From the NCBI GenBank assembly GCA_963767835.1, contig CAVYFY010000011.1, positions 62,001 through 126,000 on the forward strand: 64,000 nt of DNA, written 5' to 3'. Made by a program: the position numbers and the translations under genes. Source of the stretch: SIAQ01 sp963767835 (GTDB taxonomy: Bacteria > Planctomycetota > Planctomycetia > Gemmatales > Gemmataceae). A model generated the notes under the pieces. That model made no database searches and had not been told where the DNA came from. It saw only the letters and a list, made by a program, of their open reading frames with translations. Every line of letters begins with the position of its first letter. Position 1 is the stretch's first letter. This document shows positions 1 to 9,062 of the stretch, piece by piece.

Positions 1-186
1 CAATTGGTACCGGCGCATTGCATGCCTCCGTGGAATCAAGAAACATTCTCTCACAAGCGAAGATAGCACGTCTCTCCCAGCGGTGCAATCCTTCCCAGCG
101 CGAAATCGATCGATGCTTGCTACGCGGCTCAGCGCCGGCATAGAATGCGTGGCATATCAATCCCGAAATCATCCGCGAGGTGTACG
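1..186. other. Upstream region with no gene seen
   Basis: No convincing coding sequence lies here. The only notable signal is a GCGAGG purine stretch just before the ATG at 187, which serves as the likely ribosome binding site of the first gene. Short ORFs overlapping the region have no family resemblance. Confidence 0.5.
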
Positions 187-1089
187 ATGTTGTACGGACG
201 AATCACGGGCCTCGTGTTTTCCCTCTTCCTGCCCGCGTTCTATCGCCACGTCGTGCGCAACTGGGGCGGCATCGGCCTGCTCTACCTGATCTTGCTCTTG
301 ACGCTGGCCTGGATTCCCTCGCTGGTCAACTTCCACCTCTGGCTCCGGAAAATTGCCCAGGAGGATTTCCCGAAAGTCGCCAAGGATTGGCCCGACATCA
401 GCATCAAAAATGGCAAGGTCTCCTCGCCGGTCCCGCAGCCACTGGAAATCAAGGATGAGCGCGGCAACGTTTTCTTCGTGCTTGACACGACGGGGAAGAT
501 CAACAATCTCGATCAGACCAAGGCCATGTTCCTGCTTACCGAGACGAAATTTTTCCAGCGCGATCAGCTCAACAACATTCAGATCCACGATCTCACCACA
601 TTCCCCGATTTCGACCTCACGAAGGAGCGCGTGCAGGAATGGGTCGATACCGGCGCGGACTGGGCGGCGGTGTGTTGCTATCCGTTCTGCCTGTTCGGCT
701 CGATGATCCGCGCCATCATCCTCATGCTGCTCGCCTCGATCGCGGGGTTGATCTTCAACGCCGCCTTCAACGCCAAGGTGACCTATGGCGGCCTGTTACG
801 CTTCGCGGCCGTGGGCATGACGCTTTCCGTCTACATCGACACGGGCGTCGATATCGCGCACCTGTGCGGGCAGACGAGTATCAACCTTCCCCCCTTCCCG
901 CTATGGTTCCTCATCGCCCTGGGTCTTACGATCGCCTACGTCGGCTTTGGCTGCTTCGTGTCGGTGCCCAAGCTCGCGGACCTGGACTACGATCGGGACG
1001 CCGATGACGATTGGCGTCGGCCTCGCCCCGCGGATGCCGACGACCGATACAAAGCCGACGACGGCGGCTTCAAGGCCGGGGAGCCTTGA
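187..1089 (+). CDS. DUF1189-like integral membrane protein
   Basis: A 300-residue membrane protein. One hydrophobic helix lies near the N-terminus (about residues 22-40), followed by a soluble extracytoplasmic stretch of about 130 residues, then three or four further helices (about 160-270) and a highly charged Asp/Arg-rich tail. This N-helix, soluble domain, helix-cluster plan is that of the DUF1189 family, whose function is unknown. I start at ATG 187 rather than the in-frame ATG at 145 because GCGAGG sits six bases upstream and the hydrophobic N-terminus begins there. The 3' end overlaps the convergent hydrolase gene by 20 bp. Family assignment is by architecture only. Confidence 0.75.
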   Translation: MLYGRITGLVFSLFLPAFYRHVVRNWGGIGLLYLILLLTLAWIPSLVNFHLWLRKIAQEDFPKVAKDWPDISIKNGKVSSPVPQPLEIKDERGNVFFVLDTTGKINNLDQTKAMFLLTETKFFQRDQLNNIQIHDLTTFPDFDLTKERVQEWVDTGADWAAVCCYPFCLFGSMIRAIILMLLASIAGLIFNAAFNAKVTYGGLLRFAAVGMTLSVYIDTGVDIAHLCGQTSINLPPFPLWFLIALGLTIAYVGFGCFVSVPKLADLDYDRDADDDWRRPRPADADDRYKADDGGFKAGEP

Positions 1090-1924
1090 GACAAAAAGCG
1101 CTGATCGCCTCCACGAATTCCGCTTCCTTCTCGAACATCGGCAAATGGCCGCAATCCTTGATCAGCTTCAATTCAGCGCCGGGGATATGTTTCTTGTACT
1201 CTTCGCCATAAGCGGGTGGCACGAGCCGGTCATGATCGCCCCATAACAGCAGCGTCGGGCAAGCGATGCGCCGCAAGCGCCCCGCCAGCTTCGGATCGTA
1301 AGGGCGCTCCCAGACCATGCGGGCCAACACGGTCATCGCCTGATACGCATTGAGCATCGTCGCGTCGTCCACCTGGTCCTTGATGACCAGGCTTGCCATC
1401 GGCCCGGCTGGATCGTGGAACAACATTTCGCGCATCTTGGCGCGGTCCAGCGTCATGCGAAACAGATCGGGGAGCAAGTGCCCTTCAACCCACAACCCCG
1501 GCGCGTCGGCGATCCACAGCTTCTTGACGCGCTCCGGCCAGCGCACCGCGATCTCCGCCGCGATCCAGCCGCCCAGGCTGACGCCGCCCAGGCAGACTTG
1601 CTCCAGGCCAAGTGCGTCGAGCATGTCGAGGTAGTGAAACGCCATATCCTCGATGTCGGCGATCTGCTCGAAGCCGCCGGAGCGCCCGAAGCCCGGATGC
1701 AACGGCGAATAGACATGAAACTTCTTGGCGAACGCTTGATGGAACGGCAGCCACAGCATCGATTCGCCGAGAGCACTGTGCAGATAAACGAATGGCTCGC
1801 CGTCACCGCCGTGCGTGAGGATGATCGACTTGCCGGCGATGTCGACGGTTTCGGGCTGGCCGCCGCCTTTGTTGAGGAGGACGCGGGCGCCGTATTGCAG
1901 TTTTTTGAGGAGGTTCAGCATCAA
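1070..1924 (-). CDS. Alpha/beta-fold hydrolase
   Basis: A 284-residue single-domain alpha/beta hydrolase, probably cytoplasmic since no signal peptide is visible. The nucleophile elbow GVSLGG places the catalytic Ser at about 116, the acid is Asp232 in GDHDRLVP, and the base is His260 in DCGHLPMFE. The oxyanion-region stretch YLHSALGES lies near residues 48-56. Substrate cannot be read from sequence; the family includes esterases, haloperoxidases and C-C bond hydrolases. The start overlaps the stop of the upstream Uma2 gene (ATGA type), so the two are probably co-transcribed. The 3' end overlaps the convergent DUF1189-like gene. Confidence 0.88.
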   Translation of the reverse strand: MMLNLLKKLQYGARVLLNKGGGQPETVDIAGKSIILTHGGDGEPFVYLHSALGESMLWLPFHQAFAKKFHVYSPLHPGFGRSGGFEQIADIEDMAFHYLDMLDALGLEQVCLGGVSLGGWIAAEIAVRWPERVKKLWIADAPGLWVEGHLLPDLFRMTLDRAKMREMLFHDPAGPMASLVIKDQVDDATMLNAYQAMTVLARMVWERPYDPKLAGRLRRIACPTLLLWGDHDRLVPPAYGEEYKKHIPGAELKLIKDCGHLPMFEKEAEFVEAISAFCLKAPRP

Positions 1925-2598
1925 TCACCGTTCCGCTTGAATTGGAGCCTTCGTCGCAAGCGCTCGTTTTCCTCCACCAGAGCGGCCTTCTCGCGTTCGG
2001 CTTTCTCCGCGCGCTCGTCTGGCGTTAGCAACCAAGCGTTCGTGATCGGGTCGAAGAGCCGCAGGTTGTCGCCGTCGCGCTCCAGGTGCAAGCCGAGCTC
2101 CTTGCTCGGTATGCGGCCATCCACGAGCGCGATCGGCTCGTATTCGCCCTTGCGGAGACGATAGCCGCGCAGCCGGTCCGGCTTGAGATAGTCGCCGAAC
2201 GGGTCGAACATGAAATATTCCTTGACCTTGAGCACATCGCGGTAAAGCGCGAACTTGACGTCGGTGTCTTCCTTGCGTGTCGATTTGGAAGTGACTTCGA
2301 TGATCGCATTCGGCATCTTGTGCTCCTGCCACGTCAGGTAGTACAGACGCTTTTTCTTTTCGATCCCTTTCACGACAAACACGTCGGGAGAGATATGCTT
2401 GCGCTTGTTGCCGCGCACGTAGTACATGAGCAGATTGCCGGAGACGTAGATCATCGGATCGTCGGCGAAATGAAAGTCCAGCGTTTGCCTGAGCGCCATG
2501 ATGATGAGGTAATGAAAATCAGTTTCGGCTATGGGCTTTCCATCCGAAGTGGGATATTCGACCGGTTTTGTTCGTCGATTTACAGATGCAACGGACAC
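1921..2598 (-). CDS. Uma2 family (DUF820) putative endonuclease
   Basis: A 225-residue protein with the Uma2/DUF820 fold, a PD-(D/E)XK nuclease-like family greatly expanded in cyanobacteria and planctomycetes. The core motif is visible: SPDVFV around residues 70-75 and AIIEVTSKST around 98-107, giving Asp72, Glu101 and Lys105 as likely active-site residues. The C-terminal ~35 residues are rich in Glu, Arg and Lys and form a predicted coiled coil, a common Uma2 tail. The biological role of the family is not established. It is translationally coupled to the downstream hydrolase by a 4-bp overlap. Confidence 0.88.
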   Translation of the reverse strand: MSVASVNRRTKPVEYPTSDGKPIAETDFHYLIIMALRQTLDFHFADDPMIYVSGNLLMYYVRGNKRKHISPDVFVVKGIEKKKRLYYLTWQEHKMPNAIIEVTSKSTRKEDTDVKFALYRDVLKVKEYFMFDPFGDYLKPDRLRGYRLRKGEYEPIALVDGRIPSKELGLHLERDGDNLRLFDPITNAWLLTPDERAEKAEREKAALVEENERLRRRLQFKRNGD

Positions 2599-2623
2599 GG
2601 CGGTTCTCCTTTCAAGTGCAATT

Positions 2624-3751
2624 CTATCGCACCTTCGGCAATACTTCCTTTGCTAGCAGTTCCATGCTCTTGCGGGCCAGATGGTGCGGCAACGTCCCCG
2701 TTTGGCAACCGGTCAGCACCACGCCGGCGCCGACTTCTTTTTGGTAGCGCGACAGCTTCTGCCGCACCGTTTCCGGGTTGCCGACGATGGCGAAAACGCC
2801 GTTTTCGATGTCGGCCCAGGTTTTTTGCTGGTATAGGAAATATTGCTGATTCCTGATAATCGCCGCCGCCGACTTGGCGCTGGTGTAACCCGGCGGGGTC
2901 AGGCCGATTCCCTTGAGAAGATTCTTGATGAAATACCACAGGGCCGGCTCGAATTCCTCGCGCGCCTGCTTGTCGGTCTCGGCAACGTAGATCGGCACGC
3001 CCCAGCCCATCTGTTCCGGGGCGGCTTCATACCCAGCCCGTTGGCACGCCTCGCGGAACTGGGCGAACACCTTGCGAAAGACATCAATGTGGAAATACGG
3101 AATGCCCATGTAGCAGTAACGCCGCTGGGCCACCAGTTCGATGGTTTCGAGGCTGCCGACGCCCGGAATCCAGATCGGCGGGTGCGGCTTCTGCAACGGC
3201 GTCGGCCAGGGATTGACGTAGCGGAAATAGTAATGCTTCGAGTTCCACTCGAACGGGCCGGGCGTGGTCCACGCCTTGACGATCAGATCGAGCGCCTCGC
3301 GGTATTTTTCCCTAGCCGTCGTCGGATCGATCTGGTAGGCGAAATACTCCGGACCGCCGCCGATCACCATGCCCGCGATCAATCGGCCATTCGACATCAC
3401 ATCGAGCATGGCGAATTCCTCGGCCACGCGCAACGGCGGATTGTAGAGGGGCAAGGCGTTGCCGATGACCACGATCTTGCACTTCTGGGTGCGCTGCGTC
3501 AAAGCGCCGGCGATGACGTTGGGCGACGGCATCAGGCCGTAGGCGTTCTGATGGTGCTCGTTGACGCAGATGCCGTCGAAGCCGAGCTCATCGGCATAGG
3601 CGAGCGTGTTGATGTATTCGCGGTAAAGCTCATGCCCTTTGACCGGATCGTAGAGCGAATTGGACAGCCAAATCCAGGCGGAGTCGTGCGTCTGATCGAA
3701 ATCGGCGGGCAGGTACGGCCAGGACATCAGGTGGAAGAAGAAGTACTTCAT
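2624..3751 (-). CDS. LLM class flavin-dependent oxidoreductase
   Basis: A 375-residue bacterial-luciferase-like monooxygenase or F420/FMN-dependent oxidoreductase. Typical features: the N-terminal MKYFFFHL strand, YADELGFDGICVNEHHQN near residues 50-67, the conserved SNGRLIAGMVIGGG segment, and a C-terminal VGNPETV element used in flavin positioning. The reading frame extends upstream to 3835, but the ATG at 3751 begins exactly where family homology would start, and the longer version would overlap the divergent MFS gene. Substrate unknown. Divergent from the MFS transporter with a roughly 60-bp shared upstream region. Confidence 0.85.
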   Translation of the reverse strand: MKYFFFHLMSWPYLPADFDQTHDSAWIWLSNSLYDPVKGHELYREYINTLAYADELGFDGICVNEHHQNAYGLMPSPNVIAGALTQRTQKCKIVVIGNALPLYNPPLRVAEEFAMLDVMSNGRLIAGMVIGGGPEYFAYQIDPTTAREKYREALDLIVKAWTTPGPFEWNSKHYYFRYVNPWPTPLQKPHPPIWIPGVGSLETIELVAQRRYCYMGIPYFHIDVFRKVFAQFREACQRAGYEAAPEQMGWGVPIYVAETDKQAREEFEPALWYFIKNLLKGIGLTPPGYTSAKSAAAIIRNQQYFLYQQKTWADIENGVFAIVGNPETVRQKLSRYQKEVGAGVVLTGCQTGTLPHHLARKSMELLAKEVLPKVR

Positions 3752-3813
3752 GATATCGGTATAGGTAACATCGCGGCGGACGCAAGGATTGGGCAGCACG
3801 CGCATCGAGACGT

Positions 3814-5565
3814 ATGGTATCCACCATGACCGCACCGGAGCGACCGACGAAAATCCGCTATCTCATCCTCGCGCTGACGGTGTGCGTGGCGGTGCTGTTG
3901 TATCTGGATCGCAACTGTCTGGGCTATCTGGCGCCGTACATCAACGAAGGGATGAAGCTGACGAGCGGCGAGACCGGTTTCTTGCTGGGTGCTTTCTATC
4001 TCACCTACGCGTTCGGACAGTTGCCTGGCGGCTGGCTGGCGGATCGGTTCGGCACGCGGCGGATGCTGGCGGCCTATGTTGCGGTGTGGTCCGTGTTGAC
4101 CGCGCTGACTGGCTTCGCGAACAGCTTCGTGGTGCTCGTCCTTTTGCGGTTCGGCTGCGGCCTGTTCGAGGCCGGCGCGTATCCAGCGGCCGCGGGCTTG
4201 ATCCGACGTTGGTTCCCCTATCAGCAGCGCGGCCTGGCGAGCGGCGTCGTCTCCATCGGCGGGCGCATCGGCGGCGCGATCACGCCGAGGCTGACGGGAT
4301 TTTTGATTTTTGTGTTCATGCCGATCGTGGCGTCGTCAGCCGTCGCCGATCCGGACCGGGATATTCTCGATGCGCGAAAATGTGCGCGTGCCGTCCTATT
4401 GCAGGGTGAGTCCAAAGAGTCGCCGGTGCAGTGCGATGTTGCCCGCCGCTTGCAAGCAACGATGTCGGCAGCGGAGCGGCAGGCGTTTGTCGAAATTGCC
4501 GCCCTGCCGGATAGCGTCCGGCCGAGCGCCGCTCAGCTCGAAGTTCTGGCGAGCAGCATCAATCGCTGGTTGAAAGAGCCGGGCCTTTTCGCAGGGATCG
4601 ACCTGGAGTCGATCCGCGTGAAGCTCAATGATCAGGCGCTCGATTTGCTCGACGATCCGACGACCGCAAGCAGCGCTGAGAAAAGCAGCCGGCTCAATCG
4701 CTACGTTCTGGAGTTCCTGTTCCGCGGTAGCATCCGCCAAATCCTGGGCGACGGCTGGCAGCCGGTGCTCGTCATTTATGGCGTGGTCGGCGTGATGGTC
4801 GCCGTCATCTTCTTCGGATTCTACCGCGACACGCCTCGGCAACATTTTCTCACCAACGAAGCCGAGGCCGATCTCGCCGAGGCGCATGAGAAGCAGACCG
4901 AAGCCGAGACGCCAGCCATTGCCGCGTCGGTGCTGTGGAAAAGCATCTTGACCGACCGCAGCTTGTGGGCAAGCTGCATCGTACAATTCGGAACCAACTT
5001 CGGTTGGGTTATTCTTATCAACATGCTGGCGCTCTACCTCTCGGAAGTACACGGTGTGCCCGAAGGACACGAACGCGGCTTGATGGCAAGCCTCCCATTC
5101 CTCGTCAGCTTGCCGATGATGATTGTGGGCGGTTGGTGGACCGACCGGATGACCGCCCGCTACGGCCCGCGCATCGGCCGATGTTTCCCGATCGCCTCCA
5201 CCCGTTTCATGACGGCGGCGGCGTTCCTGGCATGCTGGTTTCTCACCGATGTCTGGGCGGTGGTGATCGTGCTGTGCGTGATGTCGATCGCCACCGATAT
5301 GGGCGTCCCCGCGATCTGGGGATACAACCTCGACGTCGGCAAACGCAACGTCGGCGTGGTGCTCGGCTGGGGCAACATGTGGGGCAACCTCGGCGCCTTC
5401 GTCTCCCCCATCGTGCTGCACCCGATGCGCGATTTGTTCGTGACGCGCAAGGCAGGTTACGACGCCATCTTTCTGATCTGCGCGGGCATCTTCGTCTTCA
5501 TCGGCGTCGCATCGCTCTTCATCGATGCGAGCAAACCGATTGGTGGGAGCGAAAAAGCGGCGTGA
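3814..5565 (+). CDS. MFS transporter with large soluble insertion
   Basis: A major facilitator superfamily permease of 583 residues, well above the usual 400-450. The N-terminal half has the standard helices and the loop motif GGWLADRFGTRR (about 72-83), and resembles the anion:cation symporter (hexuronate/tartrate-like) branch. After helix 5 (about residue 172) there is a hydrophilic insertion of about 137 residues up to about 312, then helix 6 resumes at QPVLVIYGVVG. The insertion keeps the frame open and has no membrane segments. Start may be ATG 3814 or ATG 3826. Substrate is not predictable; an organic acid is plausible. Confidence 0.85.
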   Translation: MVSTMTAPERPTKIRYLILALTVCVAVLLYLDRNCLGYLAPYINEGMKLTSGETGFLLGAFYLTYAFGQLPGGWLADRFGTRRMLAAYVAVWSVLTALTGFANSFVVLVLLRFGCGLFEAGAYPAAAGLIRRWFPYQQRGLASGVVSIGGRIGGAITPRLTGFLIFVFMPIVASSAVADPDRDILDARKCARAVLLQGESKESPVQCDVARRLQATMSAAERQAFVEIAALPDSVRPSAAQLEVLASSINRWLKEPGLFAGIDLESIRVKLNDQALDLLDDPTTASSAEKSSRLNRYVLEFLFRGSIRQILGDGWQPVLVIYGVVGVMVAVIFFGFYRDTPRQHFLTNEAEADLAEAHEKQTEAETPAIAASVLWKSILTDRSLWASCIVQFGTNFGWVILINMLALYLSEVHGVPEGHERGLMASLPFLVSLPMMIVGGWWTDRMTARYGPRIGRCFPIASTRFMTAAAFLACWFLTDVWAVVIVLCVMSIATDMGVPAIWGYNLDVGKRNVGVVLGWGNMWGNLGAFVSPIVLHPMRDLFVTRKAGYDAIFLICAGIFVFIGVASLFIDASKPIGGSEKAA

Positions 5566-5566
5566 T

Positions 5567-6252
5567 TCACCCAACCGACAGCCGGGTCACCGCAATGTTG
5601 CCGGCGAAGCAGATATCGACGTCGCTGCCGGCGCTGCGGCCGCGCTCGTGGTACTTGCCGTCGTAGTGCAGATGCTCGTCGGTAGCGCGAAAGCTCAACG
5701 GCAACGGCGCGATCTCCAGCGGACAATGGATCACGCGCGGCTCCGGATCGCCCGGCAACAGCGACGGCAGGTTCACGTTCCAGAACACGCCCGGCGGCGT
5801 TGCCTCGGCGAGGAGCTGTCGCAGGACCAGCGCCATCCAGCGCCGCGCCCGCTCCCAGTCGATCTCGACGCCGCGCTTGCGATACTGCGAGAAGGCGATA
5901 CCGGGCCGGCCATGCAGGGCGGCTTCACGGACGGCGGCGACGGTTCCGGAGTGATAGACATCGAGCCGAGGTTGCCGCCGTGGTTGATGCCCGACAGCAC
6001 CCAGACGACATCGGGCGCGAGCTTGGCCAGCCCGACGCGCACGCAGTCCGCCGGCGTGCCGTCGATGGCCCAGCGCCCTGCCTCGCGCGGCATGATGCGG
6101 ATCGGCCCATCCGTGGTGACGCGATGGCCGCAGCCGGAAAGATGGGTGTGCGGCGCGATCCAGGTCAGGCTTCCGAGCGCCGCGGCCACTTCCGCGAGCG
6201 CCGCCAGGCCGGGGGCGTCAATGCCGTCATCATTGGTGAGCAGTAATTTCAT
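5567..6252 (-). CDS. surE: 5'/3'-nucleotidase SurE (frameshifted)
   Basis: SurE dephosphorylates nucleoside 5'- and 3'-monophosphates in a metal-dependent way. The N-terminal part shows MKLLLTNDDGIDAPGL with the metal-binding Asp pair, GTPADCVRVG, and SGINHGGNLG. After that the frame breaks: the expected DVYHSGTVAAVREAALHG continuation is present but in another frame, running on through FWNVNLP to the stop at 5567. One base appears to be missing around 5962-5966. Restored length is about 229 residues, normal for SurE. Both halves look intact, so a sequencing indel is more likely than decay. Start at MKLLL (6252), with two upstream in-frame ATG alternatives. Confidence 0.85.
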
Positions 6253-6269
6253 CACTATCATCATAGCAG

Positions 6270-6342
6270 GCCCCAGGATAAGCGCAGCGTTCCTGGGGGT
6301 CGCGGGCTAACTCCCAGGAACGCTGCGCTGATCCTGGGGCTT
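6270..6342. repeat. Palindromic repeat, family A
   Basis: Two inverted arms, 6270-6299 and 6311-6342, share the core AGCGCAGCGTTCCTGGG. The same core recurs at 12154-12222 (another palindrome) and as one arm inside the esterase gene at 61302-61335. It lies between divergent surE and the creatininase gene and ends 10 bp before the latter's ATG. REP-like by structure; not a simple terminator because no T-tract follows. Confidence 0.8.
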
Positions 6343-6351
6343 GGGGGGATT

Positions 6352-7126
6352 ATGCCGCATCCTTGCATTCTCGCCGAGCAGACGCATGCGTTTATTCGCA
6401 GCCAGAAATGGGAGGTCGCCGTTCTGCCGTTCGGGGCGACGGAGCCGCACAATCTGCACATGCCATATGGCACGGACAATTATCAGGTCGAGGAGATCGG
6501 CAAGCGGGCATGCCAGGCGGCGTATGAGGCGGGCGCCAAGGTGCTGCTGCTGCCGACGATGCCGTTTGGCGTCAACACGAACCATCTGAAGGTTCCCGGC
6601 GCTCTTGCGCTCAGCGTGACGCCGACGACGCTGCTCAGCATGATCACCGATCTGGTCGATTCGCTGGAAAGGCAAGGCGTGAGGAAGCTGGTGCTCTTGA
6701 ACGGGCACGGCGGCAATGAATTGAAGCCGCTTATGCGCGAATTGTTTCACCGCACCGGCGTCTTCATGTGCGTGTGCGATTGGTTCCGCATGGCAACCGA
6801 TCAGTATCCGCAGATTTTCGCGGAGCCGGGCGAGCATGCGGACGAGGTGGAAACGAGCCTGGGCCTGGCATTTTTCCCGCAATTGCTCAAGCCGGAGATG
6901 GCTGACGACGGCGCCGCCAAGCCGACGCGCTTCGAGGCGATCAACCGCGGCTGGATTTCGATCACGCCGCCCCTGGCACCTGGTCAGCAAGAACACCGGC
7001 CTGGGCAATCCCGCTGCCGCCACGGCCGACAAGGGGCAACGCCTGATGGAAATCATCGTCGCCCGTTTGTCGGCGTTCCTGGTGCAGCTCAGCGCGGCAA
7101 AGATGGACGAGCAGTTTCCGTATTGA
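6352..7126 (+). CDS. Creatininase-family amidohydrolase (frameshifted)
   Basis: A metal-dependent amidohydrolase of the creatininase/mycofactocin-MftE superfamily. Metal-ligand motifs are visible in FGATEPHNLHMPYGTD (about residues 28-42) and NGHGGNE (117-123). From about residue 205 the frame is lost: the proper continuation, RPWHLVSKNTGLGNPAAA and the C-terminus KMDEQFPY, is in the next frame and stops at 7126. One extra base in the C-rich run at about 6964-6973 accounts for this. Uncorrected, the frame reads on to 7257 with unrelated sequence. The G-run before the ATG comes from the edge of the upstream palindrome. Substrate not predictable. Confidence 0.8.
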
Positions 7127-7130
7127 ACGC

Positions 7131-7568
7131 TCACTTGACCTTTTCAAGAACGATCACGGCGAAGCCCTTGCCCTCCTTCGTCGCAAATTCGCTGGGTCGG
7201 CCGTCGCTGCCCTGGCTGGAGAGGCAAATCTTCAGCGTCGTTTTCTCGAGTTGGTAGATGGCTTCAATCGTCTTGTCTTCATCGGCTGGCATGATGTCGA
7301 TTTCCTTCGGCTTGCCGGCGAGGTTCACCTTGAATTTCCCCTTCTTGGTTTCGCCGTTGTGCGTGAAGGTGATGCTCTTGCCGTCCTTGTCGAACTCCAG
7401 CGTCGCCCCTTCGAGATTGCTGTCTTTGCCCTTGGCCGTCTCGAAGCTGGTGATCTTCCACGCGCCTTGCAACGCGGCCTTTTCCTTCTTCAAGGCGGCC
7501 TCGTCCCCCTGAGCGCCCAAGACCAACAATATCCCCGCGGCAAACGAAGCGATTCCAATGGACTGCAT
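7131..7568 (-). CDS. TIGR03067-type secreted protein
   Basis: A 145-residue exported protein. A signal peptide (MQSIGIASFAAGILLVLGAQG) is followed by a domain beginning LQGAWKITSFE and containing ITFTHNGETKKGKFKVN and EIDIMPADEDKTIEAIYQLE. This is the pattern of the TIGR03067 domain, a planctomycete-enriched lipocalin-like family of unknown role. I chose ATG 7568 because AGGAGG lies 5 bases upstream and the signal peptide starts there; the frame is open to 7631. It is convergent with the creatininase-family gene, ending 4 bp from it. Confidence 0.82.
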   Translation of the reverse strand: MQSIGIASFAAGILLVLGAQGDEAALKKEKAALQGAWKITSFETAKGKDSNLEGATLEFDKDGKSITFTHNGETKKGKFKVNLAGKPKEIDIMPADEDKTIEAIYQLEKTTLKICLSSQGSDGRPSEFATKEGKGFAVIVLEKVK

Positions 7569-7669
7569 GTCATCCTCCTCTGGTTGAAGAAATCGTTCCA
7601 AGACTTCCGTGCTTATTCGTTGCCAAACCATGATTATTTTGGGTTTCCCTCAATCATGTGGATGAAGTC

Positions 7670-7748
7670 GTAGGGTGGGTCGAGCAACGCGAGGCCCACC
7701 GAGGTTTTGCCGCTCCTGGTGGGCCTCGCTTCGCTCGACCCACCCTAC
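7670..7748. repeat. Palindromic repeat, family C
   Basis: An imperfect palindrome of 79 bp starting GTAGGGTGGGTCGAGC and ending in its complement; the inner arms carry GAGGCCCACC and its complement. A second, internally duplicated copy lies at 26865-26992. It lies between the starts of the TIGR03067 gene and the 3' end of the AI-2E gene. Confidence 0.85.
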
Positions 7749-7773
7749 GAGTCCACATCATTGGCGGAGAACC

Positions 7774-8975
7774 TTATTTTGAAGAATCGGCACCCGGTTC
7801 AGCGTGGCGCTGTGGATCGTCGGGGGTGAATCGGCCATTGGGGTGCGGTTCGCCGATCTTGCCGTTGGGCGAATCGCCTGTCGAGAGATGGCCCGGCGGC
7901 GGATGGTGAGGATGATCCTCCGTGCTGCTCATCAGCTTGGCCCACGGGCGCCATTCGGGAACGTGATACAAAATCGCCTTGATGCCGGCCATGATCGGCA
8001 TGGCCATGAACAATCCGGTCGGGCCCCAGACCGCTTCCCAGAACAGGCACGCCATCATCACCGTCGTCGCATTGAGGTCCATGCTGCGCCCCATCAGGAG
8101 CGGCACGATCAGGTAGCCTTCGATCAGGACGATGCACCAGAAAATGACCGTGATGACCACCGCCTCCGCCGGCCCCGCCACGATGAAGGCGTCGAGAAAC
8201 GGCGGCACGCAAGCCAAGACGGGGCCGAGATACGGCACATAATTGAGGATTGCCAGCAGAATCGCCCAGGTCCACGCCTGACTTAGCCCTGCCGTCGAAT
8301 AAATCGTTCCCATCACGATGGCCAGGCCCATGTTGATGATGGTGCGCCAGACCAGGTACGTGCGCACCTGATTCGCCATTTCGAGCAGCACCGCGCTGGC
8401 CTTGGTCTGCACCTCCTCGCTCGGACCGATGATCGCGACCGCCCGCGCGCGAGCATGCTTCCTTCCAGAAGCAAAAAAAACGTGATGAACAGAATAACGA
8501 CCGCCTCCGCAGTCCAGCGCGTCGAGTAGCCGGTGGCCTGAAAAAACATGGAGGGCGCCGAATCGCGCAAGATCTTGAGGACGCCGATCTGGTTCACCGA
8601 GTCGGGTTTCAACGGCAGCAGCTCCTCGTCGAATTGGCCGAACTTCTCGAGCTTGGTGCGGAACTGCTGGTAAACGTCAAGCACGGCTTTCTCGTTGGAA
8701 AGCTGATTCACGACGCGCATGACGGACGCGGAGAACACGGTCACGATGAGGATATTGGCGAGCACCAGGCCGACGATCACTGTGATGCATGCCACGCCCC
8801 AGCGAATCTTGAAGCTGCGATGCAGAAAAGTCGCTGCCGGTCCGAGCACCGATGCCAGCAAGAGCGAGACCAGCATCGGCACGAAGATCGATTGGCCCAA
8901 ATGAAGGGCGATAACGCCCGCCAGCAACAACAGCACGCTCAGGCCGATGCGACTGGCCGCGTTCAATGGGAACAT
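7774..8975 (-). CDS. AI-2E family transporter/permease (frameshifted)
   Basis: A polytopic membrane protein of the AI-2E (PerM/TqsA) family, about 400 residues when restored. N-terminal helices (about 8-70) and a soluble middle region ending in FITFFLLLEGSM are in the first frame; the second frame resumes with AVAIIGPSEEVQTKASAVLLEMANQVRTYL and the signature ILNYVPYLGPVLACVPPF, then helices and a His/Pro-rich tail. One base is missing in the GC alternating run at about 8441-8452. The exported substrate is unknown for most members. A second AI-2E paralog lies at 56923-58063. It lies downstream of folD on the same strand, separated by a palindrome. Confidence 0.85.
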
Positions 8976-8997
8976 GCGTGATCTCCGCGGGAACGTG

Positions 8998-9061
8998 CCT
9001 CAGAGCCGCGCACACAGTAAGCGGCGGCTGCACCGCTTACAGCGTGCGCGGCTCCGGTGAG
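8998..9061. repeat. Palindromic repeat (GAGCCGCGC arms)
   Basis: Inverted arms reading CTCAGAGCCGCGCAC and GTGCGCGGCTCCGGTGAG enclose a second inner inverted pair (GTAAGCGG/CCGCTTAC). It fills the gap between folD and the AI-2E gene, 2 bp from the folD stop. No T-tract follows, so it looks REP-like rather than a classical terminator. Confidence 0.7.
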
Positions 9062-9062
9062 G

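Noticed and set aside
8998..9061. Rho-independent terminator of folD
   Set aside because: It is a strong hairpin but lacks a T-tract on either strand and resembles the other REP-like palindromes.
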